Positions 16,117 through 26,397 are shown, counted from the first letter of the stretch. The stretch is DNA of 64,000 nt from an uncultured Bacteroidales bacterium (GCA_902772585.1 CACYBB010000003.1:32958-96957); one strand, 5' to 3'. Numbers and translations: made by a program. Notes: generated from the sequence alone by a model not told the origin.

Positions 16117-16694
16117 TGCGAAGAACACTCCTGATATTGCTATGGACTGCAATGGTCTCCACGGCATGGGCTGAACCTATGCCGCAGGCTATTGCAGCCC
16201 ATTTCTGTCAGTTGCTGGTCAAGACCCAAGAGGGTCGTCTCATGTCACTCCATGCCTTTATCCGCCAGACTGCCACCATCAACGACAGTCTTTCAGTAGA
16301 ACAACAATTTGTTGACTATGTGTTCCAATATGGTGGCTGGCAGTCGCTACGTATCTTTCCGCACCAACAAGCTGACGGCACCATTATATGGCTGGCTCCC
16401 GACGACATAGACCTTCCCGCGACGATCAGTGAAGAACACCGGAAATACATCAGTGAGGTATTACCACGTATGGCGACAGAGGTTGAGGCAACTAATTGGG
16501 CTACCTTTGATGAATATACCAACCGTCTGCTGAAATACCAACGAATCTTCTCAGCTACCGCACCTGTCAGTCAAGCAGAAGGTAGTACCATACCGATACT
16601 TATCGGTATTCTTTACCTGATATTCTTAGCCACAAGCTTCAATTACCACAAGGTCACAAGAGCCTTTGAGTCCAAGGGAATGACCGTGTCATGA
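16116..16694 (+). CDS. Small membrane protein, possibly related to the periplasmic part of CcsA/CcsB-type cytochrome c assembly proteins
   Basis: 192 residues. Signal peptide (MRRTLLILLWTAMVSTAWAE), a soluble periplasmic domain, and one C-terminal helix (about 156-174, IPILIGILYLIFLATSF). The pattern TQEGRLMSLHAFIRQ ... LSVEQQFVDYVFQYGGWQSL recalls the GRxxPLxTxxR...LTxxQ...W segment in the periplasmic portion of Bacteroidota cytochrome c biogenesis proteins, but this is from memory and weak. If right, it could hand haem to, or recognise, the di-haem enzyme whose stop codon its ATG overlaps. The 3' end overlaps the convergent gene by 52 bases. Confidence 0.55.
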   Translation: MRRTLLILLWTAMVSTAWAEPMPQAIAAHFCQLLVKTQEGRLMSLHAFIRQTATINDSLSVEQQFVDYVFQYGGWQSLRIFPHQQADGTIIWLAPDDIDLPATISEEHRKYISEVLPRMATEVEATNWATFDEYTNRLLKYQRIFSATAPVSQAEGSTIPILIGILYLIFLATSFNYHKVTRAFESKGMTVS

Positions 16695-18154
16695 TGGAGC
16701 GTCATGTCGGAATTGTAAAGTCGGTAGATAAAACCCTTATGCAACTTTTTCACGGCATCACGCAATATGCCATTAGAAGAAGATTTGTATATCTCCAATG
16801 CCTTTTCGGATAAATCACGTTGAACATACTGTTTGTACTTTGCCAACGGGATGTTAGCTACGATAGAGTATATGACATAGCCTCCCTCTATAGCAACTTG
16901 TCGGGGACAGAGATAACCATCGTTGCACTTTTGCATAGAATATTGCAGAGTGAGTAGATCCATCTTGCTCTGCAACAAGAGGGAATCCTTGACTTGCTGA
17001 GGGCTCTTTAGGAGATTCTCTATCTCCTTGGCAGTCATCATGTAGGAGATGTCACTATTCCCCAGGCCACGGTAAACGCGTTTGATATTGACTCCATTTT
17101 CGGAGAAGTTCTGGTAAAATTTCTCCGAACTGAATATATGTCCTATATATTCTGCTTTAATATGTTCCTGATGCCTCATCAGTTCTTTGACCTTTTCATT
17201 ATCCGTTCGCACTTCGTCAATCATTGAGAGTGTTTTGTCAGCATATTCAAAGCCCACACGCGTCTGGTAGGGTCCTACCTTGGTCGGCAATTCTGACATG
17301 CCATTGATCAATATTACATACATCTGCCGGTCGGTGGCATCTATCGTCAAGGAGTCTAATTGCTCTCGTTCTTCCGGAGAATACGATACTTCTATGGTTT
17401 TACCCGTATCAGATGTCAACAAGAACCCGTATTCCACGAATTTCGTCATTTCTTTTGAATACTCACTATTGATCATTGGACAGACATAAAGTGCCCTTTT
17501 GATTAAATCCATATTCGCCTGCATAGCCATGAGTGACTTATCGGAAGTCTGGATTTCAATCACCAGTTTGTCTTCCTTGGCTGTCAATCTGTTCAGGACA
17601 TTACCATTGGGTGACTTGAAGGGGAGCAACACACTATTGAACAAGTCTGTACCCTTCTTCAGACAGAGCGCCGTTAAAGCGGTTGTGTCAACTCTCTCTA
17701 TCTTTTTTAATTCCTTGTTATTTAACTCTGCCGTATGCCGGTAGTCCGTTGTAGGTAATGACATCAGCCTGCGATAGGAGCTTTTGGTCTTAATCAAGGC
17801 ATCAAGGAAGCCCGGGAAATGCTTCTCCATAAGAAGGACTTCCACGGCAAGCGTCTGTTTGGTATTGTCCTCACAATAAAACTTTAGCATAGACTCTATC
17901 TGGGATACAGGCAGTGCATCGTCAAACTCGGCACGCAACACTTCGCTATTTACCTGGAACAGTTTGTCGTGATAACTGGCAGATTGCTGAACAGCGACAT
18001 CGACACCCGCAATGTTCTTAAACAGTCCACGAATATCAGCATACTCTTTAGCTACTTTTTCCAGGAGAGAATCATTATCGCTGGCTGCCCACACATCAAT
18101 GAATGAGCACAACAGCAGACATGCCATAAGTGCAAAAAACTTCTTACAATTCAT
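16643..18154 (-). CDS. Secreted protein of unknown function
   Basis: 503 residues with a clear signal peptide (FFALMACLLLCSFIDVWA). The mature protein is mixed alpha/beta with two similar-looking blocks, each ending in a strand-rich piece (LVIEIQTSDKSLMAMQANMD and YVIYSIVANIPLAKYKQYVQ), and few cysteines. No named family recognised. It has its own promoter box upstream. Its 3' end overlaps that of the convergent gene by 52 bases, so no terminator separates them. Confidence 0.7.
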   Translation of the reverse strand: MNCKKFFALMACLLLCSFIDVWAASDNDSLLEKVAKEYADIRGLFKNIAGVDVAVQQSASYHDKLFQVNSEVLRAEFDDALPVSQIESMLKFYCEDNTKQTLAVEVLLMEKHFPGFLDALIKTKSSYRRLMSLPTTDYRHTAELNNKELKKIERVDTTALTALCLKKGTDLFNSVLLPFKSPNGNVLNRLTAKEDKLVIEIQTSDKSLMAMQANMDLIKRALYVCPMINSEYSKEMTKFVEYGFLLTSDTGKTIEVSYSPEEREQLDSLTIDATDRQMYVILINGMSELPTKVGPYQTRVGFEYADKTLSMIDEVRTDNEKVKELMRHQEHIKAEYIGHIFSSEKFYQNFSENGVNIKRVYRGLGNSDISYMMTAKEIENLLKSPQQVKDSLLLQSKMDLLTLQYSMQKCNDGYLCPRQVAIEGGYVIYSIVANIPLAKYKQYVQRDLSEKALEIYKSSSNGILRDAVKKLHKGFIYRLYNSDMTLHHDTVIPLDSKALVTLW

Positions 18155-18175
18155 ATCGTTTTAAATTGTTTGGTG

Positions 18176-18183
18176 CAAAGGTA
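18176..18183 (-). promoter_or_regulatory. Promoter -7 box (TACCTTTG) for the secreted unknown
   Basis: TACCTTTG on the minus strand at 18183-18176, 22 bases before the ATG at 18154. No good -33 box at the usual distance. Confidence 0.5.
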
Positions 18184-18198
18184 CGAAAAAAAAAACAA

Positions 18199-18235
18199 AT
18201 TAAGAGATAAGAGAGTTAAGAATTAAGAGTTAACA
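18199..18235. repeat. Purine-rich intergenic repeat (taagag/ttaagaattaag)
   Basis: The spacer downstream of sprA is largely repeated taagag, gttaag and aattaag words, the same family as 9743-9780 and 12901-12920. Confidence 0.55.
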
Positions 18236-18250
18236 GTTCTGAATGACAAA

Positions 18251-21200
18251 TTATCGTGTCAAAGAGAACTTCATGCTGAGGCCGAAGTCGTGGGTAGTGG
18301 TAGGATAACTGCTAGAGGACAAAAGTGGTGTGTTGGTCTGACGCTCGTAGTAGGCAGAGACGGTCAAGAGGCGCGATAGCGTATAATCAGCCATGAAAGA
18401 CATCTTAAAGGCAGCATTGCCACTGCTGGCCGCCGAGCTGCAGGTGGCGATATCACGCGTGATAGCAGCCTGGTCGCGCCAAGAGATATCGAGACGCATA
18501 TTGAGGTCGTGGTTGACACCGGACTTACTATTTGACGATTTACTATTTGACGATTTATCGTTGGTTTTCTTCTTGCTGCCGCCCTGTGCTTTCTTGATTT
18601 TGCGGCTAGTGCCTGCACCAAAGAGGCGGAAGTCGCTGAGCTTATAACCTAAGCCGATGACGATATCGTTGGAACGGCTCTCATTGATCTGAACACTCGT
18701 CATGGAGAGGTTGAGGACTCGCGTACGACGGTATTCAGCCTTGAGTGTGAGATTATTGAGGAAAGTGACATCGGCTCCGATGAGCGGTGAGAAGGACTCG
18801 TTGATGCTGACGGTGGGTACATTCCATCCCAAGACAGATGCTGTCTCGCTGCTGCTGGTATAGCTACCCAGGGCAAAGACGCTCTTGTAGGAGTGGTTGA
18901 TATTGACCGACTTGAAGTGTTCGTTGAACCAGTTCAGTTTGGAAAGCCCTGAGTAGCGTATGGTCCAGTTGGGGAGGAGTTTAGTAATAGCCGGAATGAG
19001 GTCAAGGCTACCACCGCCACTGCCTGTATAGCTGTCGAGGAATGCGGGAATCATAACCGCAGCGCTATACTTGTCAACAGATGTACCGTAGTGAGCCGAT
19101 GCTTTCTCCTGGAAACGAGGCAGTGACTCACAGAAGCGCTCGAAGGCTGCGGAGGGATATCCGTTGTTAGCATCGCCCATAGGTTCGAGTGAGGAGCCGA
19201 TGGAGATAGTGGTCATGTTGAATGTTCCCGACTGAGTGGTAGGTTGATTGGCGTACATATACTGTATGCTACGGGAGCGGGTCTCAGTGCGTGATGCGTT
19301 GAGGTCAATCTTGAGGTCACGGATAGGTTCCAAGGTAGCGCGCAACTGGAGATCAATGGTCTGGTTGGTTGATGCCGGTGTGGCAATACTGTCAGCCATG
19401 AGCAGCCACTTATTGTCAATAGCTTTTTCAATAAACGAGTCGTCCGTAAGTCCAAAGGCAAAGGCCAGTCCCGGTGCCATAACTCCTCCTGTTCGTTGTC
19501 CGAAGAAGTCACCAATCTCCGGCATGAATCCTGGCAACGACATAGCATACTGGTTGCGGTAGCTAATGCCAATGGAACGTACCATCATAAGGAAGCGTGC
19601 GGCAGACTGTGCCGTCTTATACCAACCTTCGTTGTCAAGTGCCGGTTTGGCAACGACAGTGAGCATGATGGTCGTTGAGTCAACGCCTTTGATGGATATC
19701 TTGTTTTGGTCAACCACCTTATATTTAATAGGATATGAGCGACCGTCCTTGGTCTTGGCCGTGACAATGAGGCGTTTCGACTTCTTGTTATGTGACACCG
19801 TGAAGGAGGTATCGGGAAGGAGACGCAGTTCTTTCTGGAAAGCATTTTTGTTTTTAGGGAGCTGGGCTTCTTCTTTGGTATTTTTCCCAGCGGTAGAACT
19901 GCCGGGCACACCTTTGCCGTCCTTGGTGTCCTTGCCAGTGGTGGCCGTCTTACTATTCTTGGCGGCGGTCTTCTTTTTAGGATCGGGCTTAGGAATGGCC
20001 TTCTTGAAACGCTCGTTGACCTTCTTGAGGAATGGCGAGTGGTTGTAGAGCGTCTCCATATTGAGCGTACCATTGATAGTAAGCTGTCGGTTGTTAGAGA
20101 TAGTATTGCCGAGCGAGGTTCCATCCTCCTTCTCACGACCACGCACCCAGTTATATGTTGCAGTATAGTTGGCATCAGCATTCAGCCAGTCGAAGATAGG
20201 CAACTTATTGAGCGGAAGCTGATAAGAGGCCGTAAACGTCTGACGGTAGTCCAAAGGACGTCCAAAGTGTTTAATGCTGGTCCAAACAGAATCTTTCCAT
20301 GCCGAATAACGGTCTGGGTAGAGGTCTTTGTTGATGGGTTTATCGCTATATGGTTCCTCAACCTCTGCCTGTGTTCCTGATTGGAAATTAAGATGGAGGT
20401 TTTTGGTAATGTCCCAACGCAGGGAGAAGTCACGGTTCCACAGAATCTGGGAATTGAAGGTGACTGGCAGTGAGGACCCGCTGAGGTCATCCATATCGCG
20501 TTCCTGTAACTCGTAATAGGTACGAGAGAGTTCTGAGTTGAACGAGATATTCTGTGGTAGCCAGTTAAGCCCGAAAGCCTTTGGGAATGCCATCCATTTG
20601 GACTTGCTCTTGGATTTCTTGAAAGGTTCCCATGCCTTGTAGACGGGGGTATAGCTATAGTTAAGGGAGCCACGCCACTGGTCGTCGCGTTCATAGACGG
20701 TAGTCTTACCCGAAGACTCACGGTGTGAGTGACTGTAGGAGAAGGAGAAGTTCGCAGGGTCATAAGGCATGGGGTGACGCTTGGTCTTGATGCCGAAACG
20801 CACATTCGACAAAGAGAAGTTAGTCGATGTGGTCTTTGTTACGGCAATACTCTCAATACTGTCACGTTCCTGCTTGTTGGCAGCCCCATCAAGCGCCTCA
20901 TCAAGTTCCATATCCGAATCCAGCGGGTTGTACTTCGGTTTCGTCGTCTCCTTGGTATAGGAGTAGTACAACGGTGCAGTGACCTTCATTTTGTCGGGGA
21001 ACAACTTACCCAATTCGATGGTAGTAGTCACGGAGTAAGTCTTGTAGTTATCAGTAGTTCGCGCAGCTACCCCTTCTTCCAATCCACCAAAGCCCTCGGT
21101 GATAATCTTTCCAGTGACATTCAACGTACCAATATCCGACAGTTGCATATTAAGGGCCCCCGATGCCGCCCAACCACCATTGTTGACTGCATCCTGCAGA

Positions 21201-24200
21201 CGCAACTCGTTGATCCACACCTCGCCCGATTTGACGGCTCCCGAGAGGTTACGGACACCAATCATCATGGTTTTGATTTCACCCAACGTAGGATTTCCCA
21301 ACACGGTGATGCGGTTGTTAGGCTGGTCAGGGTCGTAATCGGAGAAAGGCATCGTATAACTGGCGGTACCCATTGCACGCGCCTTGTTGCGCGCCTTCTT
21401 GATTTGCGTGAAGACGCTAAGGTCGATATTGAGCATGTTAGCCAACGGCCAAACGGCACGGCAGTCGTCCACATTATATTTATTGTAGTCACTACGGTCT
21501 GGAGTCAGTTTCAAGGGTATGACATACTCATAGTAGTTGTTCTTATAGTCACTACCCATGCGGATGAAGACCGCCAGCTGGTCATCCTGCAGACCTGTGG
21601 CATCGTTGAGCAGGTGGTTGGCATGGACGAACATCTGGAGGTGTTTATACTGACGCAGGTCAAGAACCGTATTGCGGTAGACAGCCTTGGACTCGCCTGA
21701 AGAGAGATTCTTGACCACCATGCAGAGTGCTTGCTCATTAGCTTCGGTCAACTGAGGCTGTGAGGGGTCGGTAACACGCGAGATACCCGGTGGCAGGACA
21801 TAGTTGACGGGACGCTTATTGTTGTTCTCCTCAATGTTTACAGCACTAACCTCGAGAGTTCCGCTACTGCTACCCGTAGAGAGTGGCTGATTATAGACAC
21901 GCCACTCGCCGCGCATCAAGTCGAGTGATCCGAAACGCAGTACGATGGGTTGTTGGAAGTTGGTAAGGAACATACGCATGAAACGTATGCTAGTGAAGTC
22001 GGAGATGGAGCCCTCTTTGGAGGAATACTGATTCAGGGGAATGCGGAACTGGTACCACTTGACCGTCTCGCGATTACCATTACGCAGCGAGACCGTAGCC
22101 TCACGGATGTCAGAGATGAAGTTTTGGCCAATCACCATGTCTTCGGGGCGGATACTCACCTTGTACTGGAAATAGCGCTCGTACTCGTTAAGCGTGTAGT
22201 CCTGATTGATATCCTCGACATCGGGATAGGTCTTATAGCTGGTGTCATAGCTCTCTGTCTGCTGGTCGTTGTCGGGAGAGTTGCCCTGCGGCATATTGAT
22301 ACGCTTGTAACGCTCAAGGATACTGGCCTTGCGGTCGTCAAGGTCGGAGCCACGGAAATAGTGATAGTCATCGTTGGCAGGGTCGTTAGTCCAGGCCTGA
22401 CGAACACTATCATTGACGTTGACCTGACGCAGGAAATCGGCATAGGCCGAGAATGTACGTTCCTCCTCGTCGTTCAGACCGTTGAGTCCGACATCCTGCA
22501 AGGCACGTGAACCACTGGTAGTGGCAAAGGCGTAGGTCTGGGTAGGCTGCAAGGGAATCTTACCCCACTGTGTCTCGGTTACTGAGCCTGTACCACCGAC
22601 GGGCATACCACTCTCATAAAATTTCTTTCCGTCACGTAGAATATCTTCACTGATTTCGCCGAGGTTGATGTAAAGGTCACCGCCATAGTTGGCGCTACCT
22701 TCAGTCTGCAGCTTATTGGTATAGATGAAGGGGTCCATCAGCCAGAACTCGATATACTCGATGTTAGCTTGTTCAAAGTCATTGGTATTGAGCTTGCACA
22801 TCATACCGCCCCAATGGTTGGTCGGATTGTTGAGCAATCCATTATAGGTAACATCAGTGCTGAGGTTATAAGGGCCACGCTCCTGAGGGTAATATGCCAG
22901 ATTCATAACTGGCAAGGTGTTCGTGGCACCACTGTAGGTCGACTGGTCACGATTAGGATAAAGTTCGTTGACGTATACGGCACGAACATAGTGATTGGAG
23001 AGCTGTTCGATGTCGCTCTTGATATGGCTGGGCGTGAGACTGCTGGAACGGTAGGTGAACAGCGGGTCAATTGTGTACCAAGCCATCAGGGCTCGGTTAT
23101 AACCACTGGCAACAGTTGACTTATCTTTGCTTTCCGGGAACATGCTGGGAACGCTGGAGAGAACCCACTGGGTGGGTTCCAGCACGCTCAGACCACTCTT
23201 AGCATTCTCGAAGTCGTCGATGTAGGAAGCATTATCCTGTGTGCCACTGGCCGTCCCAGCTATCAGATGGGCAAACTCACCCGTAAAGGTTATCTGCGAC
23301 GGTTGTGTACAATGGAGCAGTGGCAACTTGTTGAGCATATTCGTCAGCCATTGGCTCTCCGTCTTCCAGTTGACATGCAGACCCCATAGGGTATTCTTCA
23401 GAGGTTCTGCGCCCATAGTTACCTTTGATGTCAATGGTTGCTCACTCAGGTGCTGGAGGGTACCACCTATCTGGAAATCCTTCGAGAAATCGTACTCCCA
23501 ATTGAAACCGAACATGCGTTTACGCTGCATGCCATAGTCGTTATTGGACTCCAGGGAGACGCTGACGCTAGTACCTGCATCAATGATACTCTGATTGAGG
23601 ATGGTGACCTCGCCAGCCGAGTAATCGACGGTATAATCGCTGCCCTCGGTAAGTTTTACACCACCAGCGGTCACGACCACAGAGCCTTGCGGTACATAGG
23701 AAGCGCCCAATGAGATAACGTTAGCTGACGAGCCCTTGAACTGTCCCGTCAATAGGAACTTGTTCTTATCTGTCATCTGCAAGGCTGCCGTACGTGTTGT
23801 ATCGTAAAGCTCGTGGAAGGCATACTTCGCTGCCGTCTGTTTGTCAACGCCACGACGTAAGAGGAAATTCTCCAGCGTGGCACCAAAAGGTTCTACCGAT
23901 GGGAAAAACACACGACCATTGCTGACGGTATAGCCCTCGACATAGTCAAAATAGCCATTGGGATGAACCTTAAGATTGTTGTCCAAGCGATCACACCCCA
24001 AAGCACGTAATAAGATAACATCCTTGGTCTGCTGTTCTGGGATATATGTGACATAGACGCCCGTAGTGTCACTCTGGTACTTGATGTCGAGGCGGAATTT
24101 CTGCTTCTCCACATTCGTTGCCAAATAGTACACGTTTTTCATCATCAGCGACCAGTTAGGTTGCTGTGGATTATTCGATGTGTTCTTCAGTGCCTTGACA

Positions 24201-25654
24201 TAAAGGGCTTGTTGAGCTGACGTATGGTCTGCAGCAAACTCACCAACACGATAGGTCTGACCACCATATGTGAACTCATAGGCTACTGCAAGCACCTGGT
24301 CCGTCTGTAGGGCTGTCTTGAGCGAGATATATCCCAAAGCGGCATTCAATGTATATTCTGAAGACGTTAGCAGGCGGGCTGCAGACAGTTTTTCAAACTC
24401 CGCGCCACCAGTCATCACTCCTTCAAGAACGGTTGAGGCTTCATCCATGTTGCGAGCAGCGCTATAGGTAGTAGTCAGTGCTTGATACTCGTTATTGGCA
24501 TTGTTGTCAGGTACTTTTGAAGGTGTACCACCACCCCACTTTGCCGAGGTGCTCTCGGCCAAATCAGAGAAAGCGAGGATATTACGTGAGTTACTCGTCG
24601 TACCAGACTTATTGGTTACCCATACTTCTATACGGGTAATATTGATACCCGTAGTTAACGTAGGAATCTGCTGCATGGCAGCATCGTAGTGTTCACGGAA
24701 GTACTTTGCCAGAAAGAAATGGCGGTTCTCCTCGTAGTTGGCGACATTCAGTTCGAAAGGAGTCAATTGTGTACCGCCTTTGGATGAAACGCTCTTCGTG
24801 GTAGAATTCTTCTGTGACAAGACGGTCTGCAGTTTCAGCTTACCAAACTGCATATCGGTACGAACACCAAACAAACTGCTTGCGCCCTTGATCAGGGAAT
24901 TGTTGGAAGGGAAAGTTACATTACCTGCCTCAACAAGTTTGATTATTTCATCCTCCTTACCCTCATAGCGCAGCTTTAGATTCTTTGCATCCCAATCGAC
25001 CGTAGCATCAGTGTTATAGTTCAATGACATATTGACCTTGTCACCCACCTTACCCGTCACGTTAATATTGATCTTCTCATCGAAGTCAACAGCCTTGGTA
25101 TGGCGGTTGCGCTCAGGCAGCGAAGGGTTTTCCACATTTTTGAAATTGGCACCCAACTTAATCTCAGCAGTACCTTGTGTCTTGATGCGCACGCCACCAG
25201 GACCGAAAATCTTCTCAGCAGGTCCGAGGTCGAAATGCATATCTGCAAAGTCGAACTTCTCCTTTCCTTTGTTGGCAACATTCTCAGCATCCTTTTGACG
25301 GAAGAAGCGTTCACGCTCACGTTTTTCACTCCATTGGCGGTATTCCTCAGGCGTCATTAAGATAGGAGTATTCAGATAGGAGTCACCCAACTTCGAACCA
25401 ACGACATACATATTGATGGAATCGTTATACACCACCTCCTGCTTGATATTCTCAGGAAAATGCAGATCGAGGGCCGAGGAATCCAAATCGGCAACTTCCA
25501 CAGGTGCCGTCTTCTGTACCTTCCAGCGAGCCTGTGAGACAACGGTATCAGCAGCCTCTCGCACATCGGCTGGCGATATGCGGTTGCCCTGCGGTGCAAA
25601 GGCCATAGCCGTTACACTAAGCGTTACTGCTGCTATGTAAAGATACCGTTTCAT
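18251..25654 (-). CDS. sprA: Type IX secretion translocon protein SprA/Sov
   Basis: 2467 residues from ATG 25654 (a TTG codon just upstream is a less likely start). Signal peptide (YLYIAAVTLSVTAMAFA). The N-terminal region has the SprA hallmarks: FGPGGVRIKTQGTAEIKLGA, then KININVTGKVGDKVNMSLNY and SLFGVRTDMQFGKLKLQTVL; the rest is a giant outer-membrane barrel ending in DFGLSMKFSLTR. SprA forms the 36-strand channel through which T9SS cargo crosses the outer membrane. It follows ruvA by about 30 bases. Around residues 2368-2378 the protein has SSNSKSSNSKS, encoded by a tandem 15-base A/T repeat of an intergenic family. Confidence 0.95.
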   Translation of the reverse strand: MKRYLYIAAVTLSVTAMAFAPQGNRISPADVREAADTVVSQARWKVQKTAPVEVADLDSSALDLHFPENIKQEVVYNDSINMYVVGSKLGDSYLNTPILMTPEEYRQWSEKRERERFFRQKDAENVANKGKEKFDFADMHFDLGPAEKIFGPGGVRIKTQGTAEIKLGANFKNVENPSLPERNRHTKAVDFDEKININVTGKVGDKVNMSLNYNTDATVDWDAKNLKLRYEGKEDEIIKLVEAGNVTFPSNNSLIKGASSLFGVRTDMQFGKLKLQTVLSQKNSTTKSVSSKGGTQLTPFELNVANYEENRHFFLAKYFREHYDAAMQQIPTLTTGINITRIEVWVTNKSGTTSNSRNILAFSDLAESTSAKWGGGTPSKVPDNNANNEYQALTTTYSAARNMDEASTVLEGVMTGGAEFEKLSAARLLTSSEYTLNAALGYISLKTALQTDQVLAVAYEFTYGGQTYRVGEFAADHTSAQQALYVKALKNTSNNPQQPNWSLMMKNVYYLATNVEKQKFRLDIKYQSDTTGVYVTYIPEQQTKDVILLRALGCDRLDNNLKVHPNGYFDYVEGYTVSNGRVFFPSVEPFGATLENFLLRRGVDKQTAAKYAFHELYDTTRTAALQMTDKNKFLLTGQFKGSSANVISLGASYVPQGSVVVTAGGVKLTEGSDYTVDYSAGEVTILNQSIIDAGTSVSVSLESNNDYGMQRKRMFGFNWEYDFSKDFQIGGTLQHLSEQPLTSKVTMGAEPLKNTLWGLHVNWKTESQWLTNMLNKLPLLHCTQPSQITFTGEFAHLIAGTASGTQDNASYIDDFENAKSGLSVLEPTQWVLSSVPSMFPESKDKSTVASGYNRALMAWYTIDPLFTYRSSSLTPSHIKSDIEQLSNHYVRAVYVNELYPNRDQSTYSGATNTLPVMNLAYYPQERGPYNLSTDVTYNGLLNNPTNHWGGMMCKLNTNDFEQANIEYIEFWLMDPFIYTNKLQTEGSANYGGDLYINLGEISEDILRDGKKFYESGMPVGGTGSVTETQWGKIPLQPTQTYAFATTSGSRALQDVGLNGLNDEEERTFSAYADFLRQVNVNDSVRQAWTNDPANDDYHYFRGSDLDDRKASILERYKRINMPQGNSPDNDQQTESYDTSYKTYPDVEDINQDYTLNEYERYFQYKVSIRPEDMVIGQNFISDIREATVSLRNGNRETVKWYQFRIPLNQYSSKEGSISDFTSIRFMRMFLTNFQQPIVLRFGSLDLMRGEWRVYNQPLSTGSSSGTLEVSAVNIEENNNKRPVNYVLPPGISRVTDPSQPQLTEANEQALCMVVKNLSSGESKAVYRNTVLDLRQYKHLQMFVHANHLLNDATGLQDDQLAVFIRMGSDYKNNYYEYVIPLKLTPDRSDYNKYNVDDCRAVWPLANMLNIDLSVFTQIKKARNKARAMGTASYTMPFSDYDPDQPNNRITVLGNPTLGEIKTMMIGVRNLSGAVKSGEVWINELRLQDAVNNGGWAASGALNMQLSDIGTLNVTGKIITEGFGGLEEGVAARTTDNYKTYSVTTTIELGKLFPDKMKVTAPLYYSYTKETTKPKYNPLDSDMELDEALDGAANKQERDSIESIAVTKTTSTNFSLSNVRFGIKTKRHPMPYDPANFSFSYSHSHRESSGKTTVYERDDQWRGSLNYSYTPVYKAWEPFKKSKSKSKWMAFPKAFGLNWLPQNISFNSELSRTYYELQERDMDDLSGSSLPVTFNSQILWNRDFSLRWDITKNLHLNFQSGTQAEVEEPYSDKPINKDLYPDRYSAWKDSVWTSIKHFGRPLDYRQTFTASYQLPLNKLPIFDWLNADANYTATYNWVRGREKEDGTSLGNTISNNRQLTINGTLNMETLYNHSPFLKKVNERFKKAIPKPDPKKKTAAKNSKTATTGKDTKDGKGVPGSSTAGKNTKEEAQLPKNKNAFQKELRLLPDTSFTVSHNKKSKRLIVTAKTKDGRSYPIKYKVVDQNKISIKGVDSTTIMLTVVAKPALDNEGWYKTAQSAARFLMMVRSIGISYRNQYAMSLPGFMPEIGDFFGQRTGGVMAPGLAFAFGLTDDSFIEKAIDNKWLLMADSIATPASTNQTIDLQLRATLEPIRDLKIDLNASRTETRSRSIQYMYANQPTTQSGTFNMTTISIGSSLEPMGDANNGYPSAAFERFCESLPRFQEKASAHYGTSVDKYSAAVMIPAFLDSYTGSGGGSLDLIPAITKLLPNWTIRYSGLSKLNWFNEHFKSVNINHSYKSVFALGSYTSSSETASVLGWNVPTVSINESFSPLIGADVTFLNNLTLKAEYRRTRVLNLSMTSVQINESRSNDIVIGLGYKLSDFRLFGAGTSRKIKKAQGGSKKKTNDKSSNSKSSNSKSGVNHDLNMRLDISWRDQAAITRDIATCSSAASSGNAAFKMSFMADYTLSRLLTVSAYYERQTNTPLLSSSSYPTTTHDFGLSMKFSLTR
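18525..18554. repeat. Tandem 15-base repeat inside sprA
   Basis: Two exact copies of ttactatttgacgat (18525-18539 and 18540-18554), followed by a partial third. The same word family makes up the spacer at 2955-2982. Being 15 bases, it keeps the sprA frame and encodes repeated SNSKS. Confidence 0.8.
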
Positions 25655-25687
25655 CAAGTACTACTATTCTCAATGGTCTCTCTGAGA

Positions 25688-26290
25688 TTATTTTATCTGT
25701 TTCAAGGCCAACTTAACCACCTGTTCGACAGGCAGGTCAGGCTGTTCGGTGAGGATGCTGACGACCACTTTCTGCGTAGGAGCAGGTGCGAAGCCCAACA
25801 TGGTGAGGGCAGCCACAGCCTCGTCGCGAACAGCATTATTGACTGGTGCAGCAACAGTACCACCAGCAGGAATCTCGTCGGCAATTCCCAGTGCGACAAT
25901 CTTATCACGCAGATCGACGATAATGCGCTGGGCTGTCATTTTGCCAATGCCCTTAATACCTTTGATGAGACGTTCGTCACCACGTGAGATTGCGCTACAA
26001 AGCTCAGCAACACTCATCGAAGACAACATCATACGTGCGGTATTAGCACCCACGCCACTGACGGTAATGAGCAGTTCGAACATCTCACGTTCTTTCTTCG
26101 ACAAGAAACCATACAATATGTAAGCATCCTCACGAATAGCCTCATAGACGTATAGTTTCACGTCTTTTTTGCCTTGAATGGCACTGTAGGTTGTCAATGA
26201 AATGTTGAGCGCATAACCTACTCCTGCAGCCTCAACCGTAGCCATTGCGGGTGACAGCTCAGCAAGCTCACCCTTGATGTAGTCAATCAT
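25688..26290 (-). CDS. ruvA: Holliday junction branch-migration protein RuvA
   Basis: 200 residues from ATG 26290. RuvA tetramers bind Holliday junctions and recruit RuvB. The N-terminal OB fold begins [14 protein letters not shown]; two helix-hairpin-helix motifs follow ([19 protein letters not shown] and [20 protein letters not shown]); an acidic/Ala linker leads to the RuvB-binding C-terminal helices ([15 protein letters not shown]). The start used upstream by a longer frame adds three residues with no family support. It lies just upstream of sprA on the same strand. Confidence 0.95.
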   Translation of the reverse strand: MIDYIKGELAELSPAMATVEAAGVGYALNISLTTYSAIQGKKDVKLYVYEAIREDAYILYGFLSKKEREMFELLITVSGVGANTARMMLSSMSVAELCSAISRGDERLIKGIKGIGKMTAQRIIVDLRDKIVALGIADEIPAGGTVAAPVNNAVRDEAVAALTMLGFAPAPTQKVVVSILTEQPDLPVEQVVKLALKQIK

Positions 26291-26397
26291 AATCCACAAA
26301 TTTGTATATATACAATTTCCTAAACGGCTTTTCCACCTTTTTTATTGTATTTGCATAAAAAAAACGTATTTTATGTACGTTTTTCCATATTATTTTG

